DNA of 64,000 nucleotides. Source: an uncultured Muribaculaceae bacterium. GTDB lineage: Bacteria; Bacteroidota; Bacteroidia; Bacteroidales; Muribaculaceae. The stretch covers positions 1 through 64,000 of the forward strand of contig CAMWJS010000009.1 in assembly GCA_947174635.1 (NCBI GenBank), given 5' to 3'. Below the pieces are notes generated by a model. It saw only the letters and a list, made by a program, of their open reading frames with translations. It ran no database searches and had not been told where the DNA came from. This document shows, in pieces, positions 29,867-40,281 of this stretch. The stretch's first letter is position 1. Every line of letters begins with the position of its first letter. A program made the position numbers and the translations under genes.

Positions 29867-31393
29867 ATGCTTAGATTTTACTCTCTGCTGATAATCATTG
29901 CCGCATTTGCCGGCATCAACGTAGAGGCCTCCCCCAAATATGAGATGCGGGGGGCGTGGCTCGTCACGGCCTACGGCATCGACTGGCCATCACGACAGGG
30001 TGTCACCCCGCAGGTGGCGAAAAAGCAGCAGCACGAACTCGATTCCATCATCATGGGGCTGCACCGCGCCGGCATCAACGCCGTGTTCTTTCAGGTGCGC
30101 CCAATGGCCGACGCTCTCTACAATTCATCCTACGAACCCTGGTCGGGCTATCTCACCGGCACACGTGGCACCGCCGCCACCTACGACCCCCTGACCCACT
30201 GCATAGAGAGCTGCCACGCCCTTGGCATGGAGTGCCACGCATGGATAAACCCTTTCCGTGTCGGCACCGCCAGGCCGTCCGCTTCGCTTGATGCCTCGAC
30301 CCGTTCCCTCTGGATGACAAACCGTGTGGGCAAATCCACGATGACTATATTCAACCCGGCTCTCGATGAGACGCGCCGCCATCTCTGCAACGTATGTTGC
30401 GAAATCGCCACCAACTACGACATCGACGGCATCGTGTTCGACGACTATTTCTACAATCCGGAATTCATACCCGAGGATGAAACTGCCGCCGACTGGAAAG
30501 ACTATCTCGCTGCGGCTGCATCGGGCGTGTCGATGGCCGACTGGCGCCGCGACAATATCAACCGCGCCATTGCCGACGTCCACGCTGCGCTGAGCGCAAT
30601 CAAAGATGGCAAAATACGTTTCGGCGTCTCCCCGCAGGGGATTGCCGGAGCAAACGGCGTCTACGACAGCGAGGGTGTCCCGTCGCTCCCGTCCTACGGC
30701 GTGGTGACGGCCGACAGCCAGTACGACAAAATATACTCCGACCCTGTCAACTGGCTCAAAGAGGGACTCGTCGACTACATCTCGCCCCAGATCTACTGGA
30801 CCACCGACAACTCCCGCCACCCCTACGGAGGTCTCTCCCGGTGGTGGAACGACGTGGCCGAGATGTACGGCCGCCATTGCTTCCCGAGCCAGACCATCGC
30901 CGCTTTCGCCAAAAAAAATACTCCCGAGCAGTGGGACGAGACATTCCGTCAGATTGAGCTCAACCGCGAGTCGTCGTTCAACTATGCCCCGGGCGCGGTG
31001 CTCTACTCCGCCCGCTTCATAGCCGGAAAGACAGGCTCAGGTTTCGGCAAAGCGCTGCAGCAGAAGATATTCCGCGTGCCGGCTCTCGTTCCGCCCATGC
31101 GCTGGAAGGAAAATGTCCGGCCTCTTGAGGTCACCGACCTCACTCTCGGCAAGTCGGGACTTCTGCAATGGAGCGCCGCCGACGATGCACGTTACGTGAT
31201 TTATGCCATACCGGAGTCGGTTGGCGACGATGAAGCGCGTGCATCTGACTGCGACGGTATAGACTCCGCCTATATCCTCGCCGTCACCTACGACACAAGC
31301 TATTCTCTCCCCGCCGCCTACCGCAGTGGCTACCGCATAGCCGTCACTCCCTACGACCGCTACGGCATCGAGTGGCAGCCCACCTACCTGTAA
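29867..31393 (+). CDS. Glycoside hydrolase-like family 10 protein (YddW/DUF187 type), secreted
   Basis: The start was moved from the track to the ATG opening a signal peptide (MLRFYSLLIIIAAFAGINVEA), giving about 508 residues. The GHL10 barrel starts at EMRGAWLVTAYGIDWPS and includes GMECHAWINPFR, GIVFDDYFYNPEF and RFGVSPQG, hallmarks of this family. Its members are thought to act on glycans or cell-wall material, but the substrate is not established. The C-terminal ~100 residues look like a fibronectin-type domain. It is 55 nt upstream of ribD and probably cotranscribed. Confidence 0.85.
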   Translation: MLRFYSLLIIIAAFAGINVEASPKYEMRGAWLVTAYGIDWPSRQGVTPQVAKKQQHELDSIIMGLHRAGINAVFFQVRPMADALYNSSYEPWSGYLTGTRGTAATYDPLTHCIESCHALGMECHAWINPFRVGTARPSASLDASTRSLWMTNRVGKSTMTIFNPALDETRRHLCNVCCEIATNYDIDGIVFDDYFYNPEFIPEDETAADWKDYLAAAASGVSMADWRRDNINRAIADVHAALSAIKDGKIRFGVSPQGIAGANGVYDSEGVPSLPSYGVVTADSQYDKIYSDPVNWLKEGLVDYISPQIYWTTDNSRHPYGGLSRWWNDVAEMYGRHCFPSQTIAAFAKKNTPEQWDETFRQIELNRESSFNYAPGAVLYSARFIAGKTGSGFGKALQQKIFRVPALVPPMRWKENVRPLEVTDLTLGKSGLLQWSAADDARYVIYAIPESVGDDEARASDCDGIDSAYILAVTYDTSYSLPAAYRSGYRIAVTPYDRYGIEWQPTYL

Positions 31394-31402
31394 ATTTAGT
31401 AG

Positions 31403-31421
31403 CCGCGGTTTTTAACCGCGG
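31403..31421 (+). repeat. Short GC-rich hairpin between GHL10 gene and ribD
   Basis: ccgcggtt and aaccgcgg pair around ttt, 10 nt after the stop. It is similar to the hairpin at 26911. It might weaken read-through into ribD. Confidence 0.45.
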
Positions 31422-31448
31422 AAAATACCAATCAACCCAATATAGCCC

Positions 31449-32468
31449 ATGGACTACGACCTCAGATACATGCGCCGCGCCATTCAGCTGGCCAAATCGT
31501 CGCCCGCCGACACTCACCCCAACCCCAATGTAGGCGCCGTCATCGTGGCCGGCGACAGGATAATAGGGGAGGGGTACCACCGCCGCTGCGGACAACCTCA
31601 CGCCGAAGTCAACGCCGTGGCCTCCGTAGCTCCCGCCGACCGCCCGCTGCTCGCCGACGCCACCATCTATGTGACTCTCGAACCGTGCTCCCACTACGGC
31701 AAGACGCCTCCCTGCGCCCGCCTGATTATCGACAGCGGCATTCCACGCGTGGTGATAGCGTGCGGCGACCCGTTCGACAAAGTTCGCGGCCGCGGTGTGG
31801 CCATGCTACGCGATGCCGGTGTCGAGGTGGTTGAGGGTGTCCTTGAGGATGAGGCACGTCGGCTAAATCCCAAGTTCTTTACCGCGCATACGTTTCAGCG
31901 TCCGTTTGTCACCCTTAAATGGGCGCAGAGTGCCGACGGATTCATGGACGCCCTGCGCGACCCGTCGCAGCCGGCGTTCCGGTTCTCGACACCGCTCGAC
32001 GCGGCTCTCGTGCACCGCGAGCGGGCTCTCCACGACGCCCTGCTCACCACCGCCTCCACGCTCCTTTCCGACAATCCGCGCCTCGACGTGCGCCTGTGGG
32101 GCGGTCCAAACCCTGCGGTGGCCGTAATTGACCGCTGCGGCGTCATCGACGAGACCGCAGCCTCTCGACTCAATCTCTTTTCCCGCCCCGACCGCCGCAT
32201 CATAATGCTGACCTCCCGCCCGTTGCAACTCCCCGGCGTAGAGAATGTCGAGGTAACACCCGCTACCCCCATCTCCGAAATGCTCTCGCTGCTCTATCGC
32301 CACGGCATAACCTCGATAATGACCGAATGCGGCCCGCGCCTCCTCCAATCGCTCATCGACGCCCGCCTCTACGACACCGTCCGCGTCTACACCTCACCCC
32401 ATACCCTCGGCGACCGCGGCACCGCGCCCGCTCCACTAATGCCGGGAAAAGCAGAGCCTGCGCCGTGA
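31449..32468 (+). CDS. ribD: Bifunctional riboflavin deaminase/reductase RibD
   Basis: It carries out the second and third steps of riboflavin synthesis: deamination and reduction of the pyrimidine intermediate. The 339-residue product has the deaminase zinc site H51-x-E53 (GQPHAEVNA), C80 (LEPCSHYG) and C89 (KTPPC), then the reductase domain from about 150 (RPFVTLKWAQSADGF). The C-terminus ends in a short PGKAEPAP tail. Other rib genes are not in the window. The stop codon lies inside a hairpin. Confidence 0.95.
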   Translation: MDYDLRYMRRAIQLAKSSPADTHPNPNVGAVIVAGDRIIGEGYHRRCGQPHAEVNAVASVAPADRPLLADATIYVTLEPCSHYGKTPPCARLIIDSGIPRVVIACGDPFDKVRGRGVAMLRDAGVEVVEGVLEDEARRLNPKFFTAHTFQRPFVTLKWAQSADGFMDALRDPSQPAFRFSTPLDAALVHRERALHDALLTTASTLLSDNPRLDVRLWGGPNPAVAVIDRCGVIDETAASRLNLFSRPDRRIIMLTSRPLQLPGVENVEVTPATPISEMLSLLYRHGITSIMTECGPRLLQSLIDARLYDTVRVYTSPHTLGDRGTAPAPLMPGKAEPAP

Positions 32469-32490
32469 CCGAAGGTCAGCGGAGCAGGCT
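32455..32490 (+). terminator. Imperfect hairpin spanning the ribD stop codon
   Basis: agcctgc pairs with gcaggct and tgacc with ggtca, with an internal bulge, so the stem covers the last ribD codons. No T run follows directly. It lies between the converging ribD and lipoprotein genes. Confidence 0.4.
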
Positions 32491-32564
32491 CCCGATTGTG
32501 TGTAAGTCAATTATTGATTGGATATTCGATTGAAATCTTTGTCTGATTTTACTCCTTTGTAAAT

Positions 32565-33146
32565 TTAGAAAGGAGAGCCGTAGCGTATTTCGCGGTAGAT
32601 CGTATTGAATTTTTCGCTGAGTTCTTGGTCGTCAATAGTGAAATACAGACATGTGCTTATATTGTTGTAGCGTGTCAGTTGTTCATTGCTCATCTCGCCT
32701 GTTTTATTGGAGAGCGCACCATTAAGGCCGTATGAATCGTATTTCTTGCCGGCATCATCATCGAGTTTGTCAAGTTCTACAGCGATAGCTATAGCGTTCT
32801 TGTCGAGGGCTCTGACATTATCTCTGTTTTTTGATTTGGCGTTATTGTACCATACATAGGCATCAAGCATGCGATCTATGTCGCCTGATTTCGCATTGGC
32901 CAAATACTCCTCGACTTCTGTAGGATTTAAGAGGGGGCAATCGGCACTTTCGGATGATTCTTCCTCATCCTCGTCGGCTGATATATCTTCTTCCACATAT
33001 TCCTCATTAAAATCCTCAGAGTTGTCGGCAGATAGTTCGGCGCTTGTTTCCTGATTGCTTGTTTTGTCGTTCGATTTGTCTCCGCCGCAGGCGGTTGTGC
33101 CGAACAGGATGGCTGCGGCAGCGATTGAATAAAATACTTTTTTCAT
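32565..33146 (-). CDS. Hypothetical lipoprotein with acidic linker
   Basis: The 193-residue product is not recognised. The start was moved to the ATG at 33146, which opens a lipoprotein signal MKKVFYSIAAAAILFGTTAC with Cys20 as the acylated residue. A strongly acidic Ser/Asp/Glu linker follows (about 34-67), then a helical C-terminal domain with EEYLANAKSGDIDRMLDAY. Such acidic tethers after the lipid-anchored Cys often favour export to the surface in Bacteroidota, which is inference here. It lies 67 nt downstream of the DUF456 gene and is probably cotranscribed with it. Confidence 0.7.
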   Translation of the reverse strand: MKKVFYSIAAAAILFGTTACGGDKSNDKTSNQETSAELSADNSEDFNEEYVEEDISADEDEEESSESADCPLLNPTEVEEYLANAKSGDIDRMLDAYVWYNNAKSKNRDNVRALDKNAIAIAVELDKLDDDAGKKYDSYGLNGALSNKTGEMSNEQLTRYNNISTCLYFTIDDQELSEKFNTIYREIRYGSPF

Positions 33147-33213
33147 GTTGTTGTGAATTTTATAGGTTTGGGAGGTTGCCGTGTAGCGGTTTGGCTGCGG
33201 GCAGCCTGATATG

Positions 33214-33717
33214 TTATCCGACAATATTGTCGCCCATATTGCTGATAGTGGCGTTGAAGCAGATGTAAACAACTGCGAGTTTGATGACTGTCGATACAAG
33301 GTAGACGGTAAATGCCGATGCGGCGCGTTTGCCGGCTTCCTTGGCATCTTTGTTGCCCTTGAATTCAAACAGCCATGCGAGTCCGTAGGGGAGGGCAAGC
33401 ATGAAGATGATGCCGACCACGGCGCTTGCTTTCAGTGCGATAAGCAGGCCTATGAGCGAACCGACAAATGTTCCCCATTTGCCACCTTTGCCGTAGGGAT
33501 AGAGCTTGGCGGCGAGTTGAGGCACATACTTGCTGTTGACGACCATGCTTGCGATTACGAGCACGGCACACAGGGCGATGATGCCCCACGAGATGGGCAG
33601 GTCGGCGACAAGTTTTGCGATAAGCAGACCGATGAATGCAAACAGCGGGCCCGGAATTTTGTTAACGAAGCACCCCAGAAAACCGAGGCACATCAGAAGA
33701 ATAGCTACAATTGCCAT
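33214..33717 (-). CDS. DUF456 family membrane protein
   Basis: The 167-residue integral membrane protein has five or so helices and the DUF456 features: a glycine/proline-rich first hairpin (FVNKIPGPLFAFIGLL) and the mid-protein GKWGTFVGSLIGLL repeat. Function is unknown. It starts just downstream of a perfect 13-bp tandem duplication and precedes the lipoprotein gene. Confidence 0.75.
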   Translation of the reverse strand: MAIVAILLMCLGFLGCFVNKIPGPLFAFIGLLIAKLVADLPISWGIIALCAVLVIASMVVNSKYVPQLAAKLYPYGKGGKWGTFVGSLIGLLIALKASAVVGIIFMLALPYGLAWLFEFKGNKDAKEAGKRAASAFTVYLVSTVIKLAVVYICFNATISNMGDNIVG

Positions 33718-33729
33718 AATGATTTGTGA

Positions 33730-33755
33730 TTTAAATGGTTAATTTAAATGGTTAA
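33730..33755. repeat. Perfect 13-bp tandem duplication upstream of the DUF456 gene
   Basis: tttaaatggttaa occurs twice in direct succession (33730-33742, 33743-33755), ending 13 nt from the start codon of the minus-strand gene. It could be a regulator site or a replication-slippage product. Confidence 0.7.
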
Positions 33756-34294
33756 TAAAAATCGATTGTGCGAATTTTGAACCCCGGTCGGGCTGTTGTT
33801 CAGTTGCCTCGTATGCCTTGTTTTTTCATGGATGGAGCAGGCGGCCGCAGAGGCAGGTATATGACAAAGCGCCCGCACGCCGTAATGGCGCCGGGATGAA
33901 ATGAAACAACCGTCGGCAAATATCTTGTCGATGGCCGCTTGGCTGAAAAAATGGTGTTGTGGGGTAAATGATACGAGTGCTGCCTTCATACGTTGTATGA
34001 TTTATACATCGTGGCAGTACCCGGGCACGTAGTGATACGTAAATACGAAACGAATGGGCATTGGAGATTTCCGTTGAAATCTCAATCGTTCCGGCAATGC
34101 TATTGGACGATTGCAATGCAAATTTAAGTAAAAAATAATGCCGGACAATAATTTTTGTGTTAATAAAGGTTAATGGAATGCGGTTCGTTTGGTGTTGTGT
34201 CGAAGTGGGAAATGTGGCGGAGGTCGCGCCGTGATGCACGTGAAATGAAATTGTGAAAATTTCCTGATTATTGAAGATAAATCGTCGGTGCAAA
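33756..34294. other. Divergent intergenic region, no gene supported
   Basis: The stretch separates the DUF456 gene from the nuo promoter. A 176-residue minus-strand ORF covers much of it, but it has no plausible start context or recognisable domain, and its His/Thr/Asn-rich composition is typical of A+T-rich non-coding sequence. No repeat known from elsewhere in the window is present. Confidence 0.55.
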
Positions 34295-34327
34295 TTGTTA
34301 TTTATTGCGTAAAAATTTGTAACTTTG
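34295..34327 (+). promoter_or_regulatory. Promoter of the nuo-atp-nuo block
   Basis: TTG (34295-34297) and TAACTTTG (34320-34327) are separated by 22 nt, close to the Bacteroides -33/-7 arrangement. Transcription would start near 34334, leaving a leader of about 245 nt before nuoA. No other comparable promoter was seen until after nuoN. Confidence 0.6.
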
Positions 34328-34578
34328 CACGAGAAAAAAGAGGCAAACATTGGCAAATAGCCTTATTTCTGATGCTAACCGTCTGAGCATTTTGTATTTA
34401 AGCAGAGTGACAATAGTTGTTATCGCTTGCCTGTGAAATGCTTTTGACTGTCGTTTTCGGTCGGAATTTCCGGTCGCTCTGCTATGCGGAAGGCCGATTT
34501 TCAGGTTCCGGATAACAATTTTTCAGATGCAGCTCCTTTTTTTATTTGGATATAGCATAAAATAATCAATCTATATAT

Positions 34579-34959
34579 ATGGTATCATTAGCAATATTCG
34601 GAATTGAAAACAACAGCATTCTTGCCCTGACGGCATTGCTGACCGGTATCGCATTGGTAGCGCTTGCAATGTTGATTGCCAAGCTGATTGGTCCGCGCTC
34701 GTTCAACCCCCAGAAGGGTGAAGCATACGAGTGCGGTATCCCCACGCGAGGCAACTCGATGACCCGTTTTTCGGTGGGCTACTACCTCTATGCTATTCTG
34801 TTTTTGATGTTTGACGTCGAAGCTATCTTCCTGTTCCCCTGGGCTGTGCGTGTGCGCGACCTCGGTTCGGCAGGTCTTATCAGCATCGCCGTCTTCTTAG
34901 GTTTTCTTATATTGGGCCTCGCATACGCTTGGCGGAAAGGAGCTTTGTCATGGAAGTAA
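34579..34959 (+). CDS. nuoA: NADH-quinone oxidoreductase subunit A
   Basis: This small membrane subunit of complex I closes the junction between the membrane arm and the quinone site. The 126 residues form three membrane helices, with the ND3 loop motif [11 protein letters not shown] and [12 protein letters not shown], including the helix-2 acidic residues. It opens the energy block. Its end overlaps the start of nuoB by 10 nt. Confidence 0.96.
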   Translation: MVSLAIFGIENNSILALTALLTGIALVALAMLIAKLIGPRSFNPQKGEAYECGIPTRGNSMTRFSVGYYLYAILFLMFDVEAIFLFPWAVRVRDLGSAGLISIAVFLGFLILGLAYAWRKGALSWK

Positions 34960-35546
34960 CTACCAAGAGCATGCCCTATGAGGCGTGGAAAGACAACGAA
35001 TATATCGAAAAGCTCGTAAAGGAGCTTCAGGACAGCGGTGCCAACGTGCTCGTCGGCACTCTGGATAAACTTATCAACTGGGGGCGGTCTAACTCAATCT
35101 GGCCTCTTACTTTCGCCACCAGTTGCTGCGGTATCGAATTTGTGTCGCTCGGCGCGGCGCGTTTCGATATGGCGCGTTTCGGCTGGGAAGTGGCGCGTGC
35201 CTCGCCCCGTCAGGCCGACTTTATCATGGTGGCCGGTACGATTGTCAACCGCATGGCTCCCGTGCTCCGTCGTCTCTACGACCAGCTTGCCGAGCCCAAG
35301 TATGTGATTGCCTGCGGCAGCTGCGCCATCTCGGGCGGTCCCTTCCGCAAGTCATACCATGTGGCCCGCGGCATCGAGGATATCGTGCCCGTCGACGTGT
35401 ATGTGCCCGGATGTCCTCCGCGCCCCGAAGCCATGATCTACGGCATCATGCAGCTGTCACGCAAAATCAAGGTGGAGAAATTCTTCGGCGGTGTGAACCG
35501 TCAGGAGCGCCAGCAGAAATTCTTTGAGGAGCATCCCCTCGACTGA
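34950..35546 (+). CDS. nuoB: NADH-quinone oxidoreductase subunit B
   Basis: NuoB carries cluster N2, the last iron-sulfur centre before quinone. The four ligands are in [17 protein letters not shown] and PGCPPRPE. The track start was moved seven codons in to the ATG at 34950, which overlaps the nuoA stop and has aaagga upstream, one of few visible Shine-Dalgarno-like sites here. The product is 198 residues, and the C-terminal tail is slightly extended relative to minimal forms. Confidence 0.97.
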   Translation: MEVTTKSMPYEAWKDNEYIEKLVKELQDSGANVLVGTLDKLINWGRSNSIWPLTFATSCCGIEFVSLGAARFDMARFGWEVARASPRQADFIMVAGTIVNRMAPVLRRLYDQLAEPKYVIACGSCAISGGPFRKSYHVARGIEDIVPVDVYVPGCPPRPEAMIYGIMQLSRKIKVEKFFGGVNRQERQQKFFEEHPLD

Positions 35547-35610
35547 TGCAGGTCATGCCAATCACCACCATTAATAAACAATCATTATTGTAAAAGAAAC
35601 AACCAACAAT

Positions 35611-37239
35611 ATGGCCACAATACAGGATAAGATCTCAAAGCTGTTTCCCGCCGCCACATTCGAGCAGGCCGACACGCTGCAGATTACTGTTCCCGACGCA
35701 CAGCTCCAGAGCCTCGCGCGCACTCTCCGCGACGACGCCGACCTGGCTTTCGATTTCCTCGTGACTATCGTCGGCATGGACTGGAAAGACTCGATGGGCT
35801 GCATCTACTATCTGAGCTCATCGGTCCACAGCCACACCCTGGCTGTGAAGGTGTCGACCACCGACCGCGAGAAGCCCATGCTCCACTCCGTGTCAGAGAT
35901 ATGGACTATCGCCGAAATCTTCGAGCGCGAGGTATATGACTTCTTCGGCATCGTATTCATCGGCAACAAGGATATGCGCCGCCTCTTCCTCAATATCGAC
36001 TGGGTGGGATATCCCCTGCGCAAGGACTATAACGCATCGCCCGAGCTCAACCCCGTGACAATCGAAAACGAGCGTCAGAGCGACGGCACCGACATGTATG
36101 TCGAGAATGCCGAGGGCAAGGTGGAAAAGAAACACCGCCTGATTTTCGACAAGGATGACTTCGTTGTCAATATCGGTCCGCAGCACCCCGCCACACACGG
36201 TGTGTTGCGCTTCCGCACAGCTGTCGACGGCGAGACTATAAAGAAAATCGACGTCTACATGGGCTACATCCACCGCGGCGTTGAAAAACTTTGCGAGGAT
36301 CTTACATATCCGCAGACGCTCCACTTCATGGACCGTCTCGACTACTTCTCGGCCCACAACTACCACCACGGCCTCTGCCTCTGCATCGAGAAGGCCGCCG
36401 GAATCGAAGTGCCCCGCCGCGCGCAGGTCATCCGTGTCATCATGGACGAGCTCTCGCGTATAGCATCGCACTGCCTCTTCATCGGTACGTTCTGTATGGA
36501 CCTCGGCGCCACCACCATGCTCTTCTACACGCTCCGCGTGCGCGAGCAGATACTCGACATCATGGACAAGACATGCGGCGCCCGCATGACATTCAACTAT
36601 GATGTGATCGGCGGTGTCATGGCCGACCTCGACCCCGACTTCGTCGCCGACGTCAAGGCTCTCCTTGCAGTCCTTCCCAAGAACATCAAGGAATACAACA
36701 AGATATTCACCGGCAACGTCATCACCAAGAACCGTATGGAGGGCGTAGGTGTCCTCTCGCGCGAGGATGCCATCGACTACAGTGTCACCGGCCCCTCGGG
36801 ACGTGCTTCCGGCTGGGCGTGCGACGTGCGCAAGACCCACCCCTACAGTGTATACTCCGAGCTCGACTTCGAGCAGGTGGTCATGGAGGAGGGCGACTCG
36901 ATGGCGCGTTTCAAATGCCGTCTGAAAGAAATCGAACAGTCGGCCCACATCATCGAGCAGCTCATCGACAATATCCCCGACGGCGATTACTGCGCCAAGG
37001 TGCCCAAGGTGCTCAAACTTCCTGTGGGACAGTGGTTCCAGATGGTGGAAGGCTGTCGCGGTGTCTTCGCCGTATACCTCGAGAGCGACGGCTCAACCAA
37101 GCCCTACCGCCTGAAAATCGCGCCCCCCTGTCTGCCTCTGGCTGCAGTGGTCGACCACATCACTTCGGGCAACAAAATCGCCGACCTCATCACCATCGGC
37201 GGCTCGCTCGACTACATCGTGCCCGATATGGACAGATAA
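35611..37239 (+). CDS. nuoCD: Fused NADH-quinone oxidoreductase subunit C/D
   Basis: The 542-residue protein joins NuoC (about 1-165, ending in GYPLRKDY at 133-140) and NuoD (from about 185, HPATHGV at 192-198). NuoD forms the quinone pocket with NuoB. Fusion of C and D is known from E. coli and many other bacteria. No internal stop or frameshift is present. It lies 64 nt after nuoB. Confidence 0.96.
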   Translation: MATIQDKISKLFPAATFEQADTLQITVPDAQLQSLARTLRDDADLAFDFLVTIVGMDWKDSMGCIYYLSSSVHSHTLAVKVSTTDREKPMLHSVSEIWTIAEIFEREVYDFFGIVFIGNKDMRRLFLNIDWVGYPLRKDYNASPELNPVTIENERQSDGTDMYVENAEGKVEKKHRLIFDKDDFVVNIGPQHPATHGVLRFRTAVDGETIKKIDVYMGYIHRGVEKLCEDLTYPQTLHFMDRLDYFSAHNYHHGLCLCIEKAAGIEVPRRAQVIRVIMDELSRIASHCLFIGTFCMDLGATTMLFYTLRVREQILDIMDKTCGARMTFNYDVIGGVMADLDPDFVADVKALLAVLPKNIKEYNKIFTGNVITKNRMEGVGVLSREDAIDYSVTGPSGRASGWACDVRKTHPYSVYSELDFEQVVMEEGDSMARFKCRLKEIEQSAHIIEQLIDNIPDGDYCAKVPKVLKLPVGQWFQMVEGCRGVFAVYLESDGSTKPYRLKIAPPCLPLAAVVDHITSGNKIADLITIGGSLDYIVPDMDR

Positions 37240-37304
37240 TCCGCACCGAGTCACAGTATTATAAAACGGAAATATAGTAATTATCAAATAAAGATAAAAT
37301 CTTC

Positions 37305-38399
37305 ATGTTTGACTTTTCGAATATAACAGGATGGATTCACGACCTGCTGTCATCATTCATGGCAAACTGGCTGGTAGTGCTGACCGAGTGCGTCCTCATA
37401 GGTGTCGGCCTGCTGCTGGCATATTCTTTGCTGGCGTTGTTCTACATCTATTTCGAGCGCAAGGTGTGTGCCGCGTTCCAGTGCCGCCTCGGCCCCAACC
37501 GCGTAGGTCCGTTCGGCTTGCTGCAGAGCTTCGCCGATATGTTCAAAATCCTTATCAAGGAGCTTATCTGTCTGAAGCATACCGATAAATTCCTCTTTGC
37601 CCTCGCACCCTATCTGGTTGTCGGCGCTTCGATGCTTGCGTTTGCCGTACTTCCCTGGGGCAGAGGTCTTCAGATTATTGATTTCAACATCGGTATCTTC
37701 TTCCTGATAGCCGTTTCGTCGATAGGTGTGCTCGGCATACTTCTCGCCGGATGGTCGTCCAACAACAAGTTCACCCTTATCGGTGCGTTGCGTTCAGGCG
37801 CGCAGATGGTCAGCTACGAGCTGTCAATCGGTCTGTCGGTCATCACCATGGTGGCTTTCGCCGGCACAATGTCGGTGACCGGCATCGTAGAGGCGCAGGG
37901 CGACTGCTGGTTCATCTTCTCAGGCCATGTGCCCGCCATCATCGCTTTCATCATCTATATGATAGCCGGTACGGCCGAGACCAACCGTGGCCCGTTCGAC
38001 CTTCCCGAGGCCGAGTCTGAGCTTACCGCCGGTTATCACACAGAGTATTCGGGTATCCACTTCGGTTTCTTCTATCTGGCCGAATATCTCAACCTCTTCA
38101 TCGTGGCAGGCGTTGCGTCGCTCCTCTTCTTCGGCGGATGGATGCCTCTGCACATCCCCGGTTGGGAAGGCTTCAATGACGTGATGAACAATATCCCCGG
38201 CCCGGTATGGTTCCTGGGCAAGGCTATCGCGCTCTCGTTCGTCATCATCTGGTTCAAGTGGACGTTCCCCCGTCTGCGTATCGACCAGCTTCTTGCTCTC
38301 GAATGGAAATACCTCCTCCCCATCAATCTTTTCAACCTCGTTCTGATGGTGCTGGTGATTGTCTATGGCCTTCACGGTCCGGTAGTTCCCGTAGAGTGA
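37305..38399 (+). CDS. nuoH: NADH-quinone oxidoreductase subunit H
   Basis: NuoH links the quinone chamber to the proton channels. The 364 residues form eight or so helices with the conserved [21 protein letters not shown] region (short motif RLGPNRVGP), [20 protein letters not shown]-like loop (motif [10 protein letters not shown]) and a C-terminal WTFPRLR motif. In usual nuo operons nuoI follows. Here the next gene, 108 nt on, is atpD. NuoG, which elsewhere precedes NuoH, is absent. Confidence 0.96.
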   Translation: MFDFSNITGWIHDLLSSFMANWLVVLTECVLIGVGLLLAYSLLALFYIYFERKVCAAFQCRLGPNRVGPFGLLQSFADMFKILIKELICLKHTDKFLFALAPYLVVGASMLAFAVLPWGRGLQIIDFNIGIFFLIAVSSIGVLGILLAGWSSNNKFTLIGALRSGAQMVSYELSIGLSVITMVAFAGTMSVTGIVEAQGDCWFIFSGHVPAIIAFIIYMIAGTAETNRGPFDLPEAESELTAGYHTEYSGIHFGFFYLAEYLNLFIVAGVASLLFFGGWMPLHIPGWEGFNDVMNNIPGPVWFLGKAIALSFVIIWFKWTFPRLRIDQLLALEWKYLLPINLFNLVLMVLVIVYGLHGPVVPVE

Positions 38400-38498
38400 T
38401 ACGGAGCCCGAGCAGGCAGTCATGACAGCAGCATCCACTATGGTGTGAAAATTAACCCACAAACTTCCATATATAAAAAAACGAAATCAGCAAAATAA

Positions 38499-40010
<1,512 letters not shown>

Positions 40011-40042
40011 TATTATCAACAAACGAATTTAATAACAGCGAT

Positions 40043-40276
40043 ATGACACTAAAAATCATCTCAGCCACAGAAGTGCTCTTCGAAGGGGACGTGGACACGG
40101 TGACATTGCCGGGCGAAAAGGGACGCTTCACGGTTCTCAACAACCACGCGTCGTTGATTTCGACCCTTGTGGCAGGCGACATCGTCTACGGCCATGACTC
40201 CGAGAAGTCGGTGACCCGCATCGAGGGGGGCATCGCTGATGTGGACAGCAACATAGTGTCGGTCTGCGTATATTGA
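40043..40276 (+). CDS. atpC: ATP synthase F1 subunit epsilon, short form
   Basis: Only the N-terminal beta-sandwich domain is present (77 residues against the usual 130-140). The motifs VTLPGEKGRFTVLNNHA and RIEGGIADVDSNIV are intact, and a stop follows. The C-terminal helices that inhibit ATP hydrolysis in other bacteria are missing. The next gene starts 5 nt on. Confidence 0.92.
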   Translation: MTLKIISATEVLFEGDVDTVTLPGEKGRFTVLNNHASLISTLVAGDIVYGHDSEKSVTRIEGGIADVDSNIVSVCVY

Positions 40277-40281
40277 CTCTG

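Noticed and set aside
33826-34356. 176-residue minus-strand ORF in the nuo upstream gap
   Set aside because: It has no recognisable domain, signal or start context, overlaps the nuo promoter, and its composition looks like translated A+T-rich spacer.
40273-40281. TTG start of atpB giving overlap with atpC
   Set aside because: The ATG three codons later opens the signal-like helix and leaves a normal short gap.
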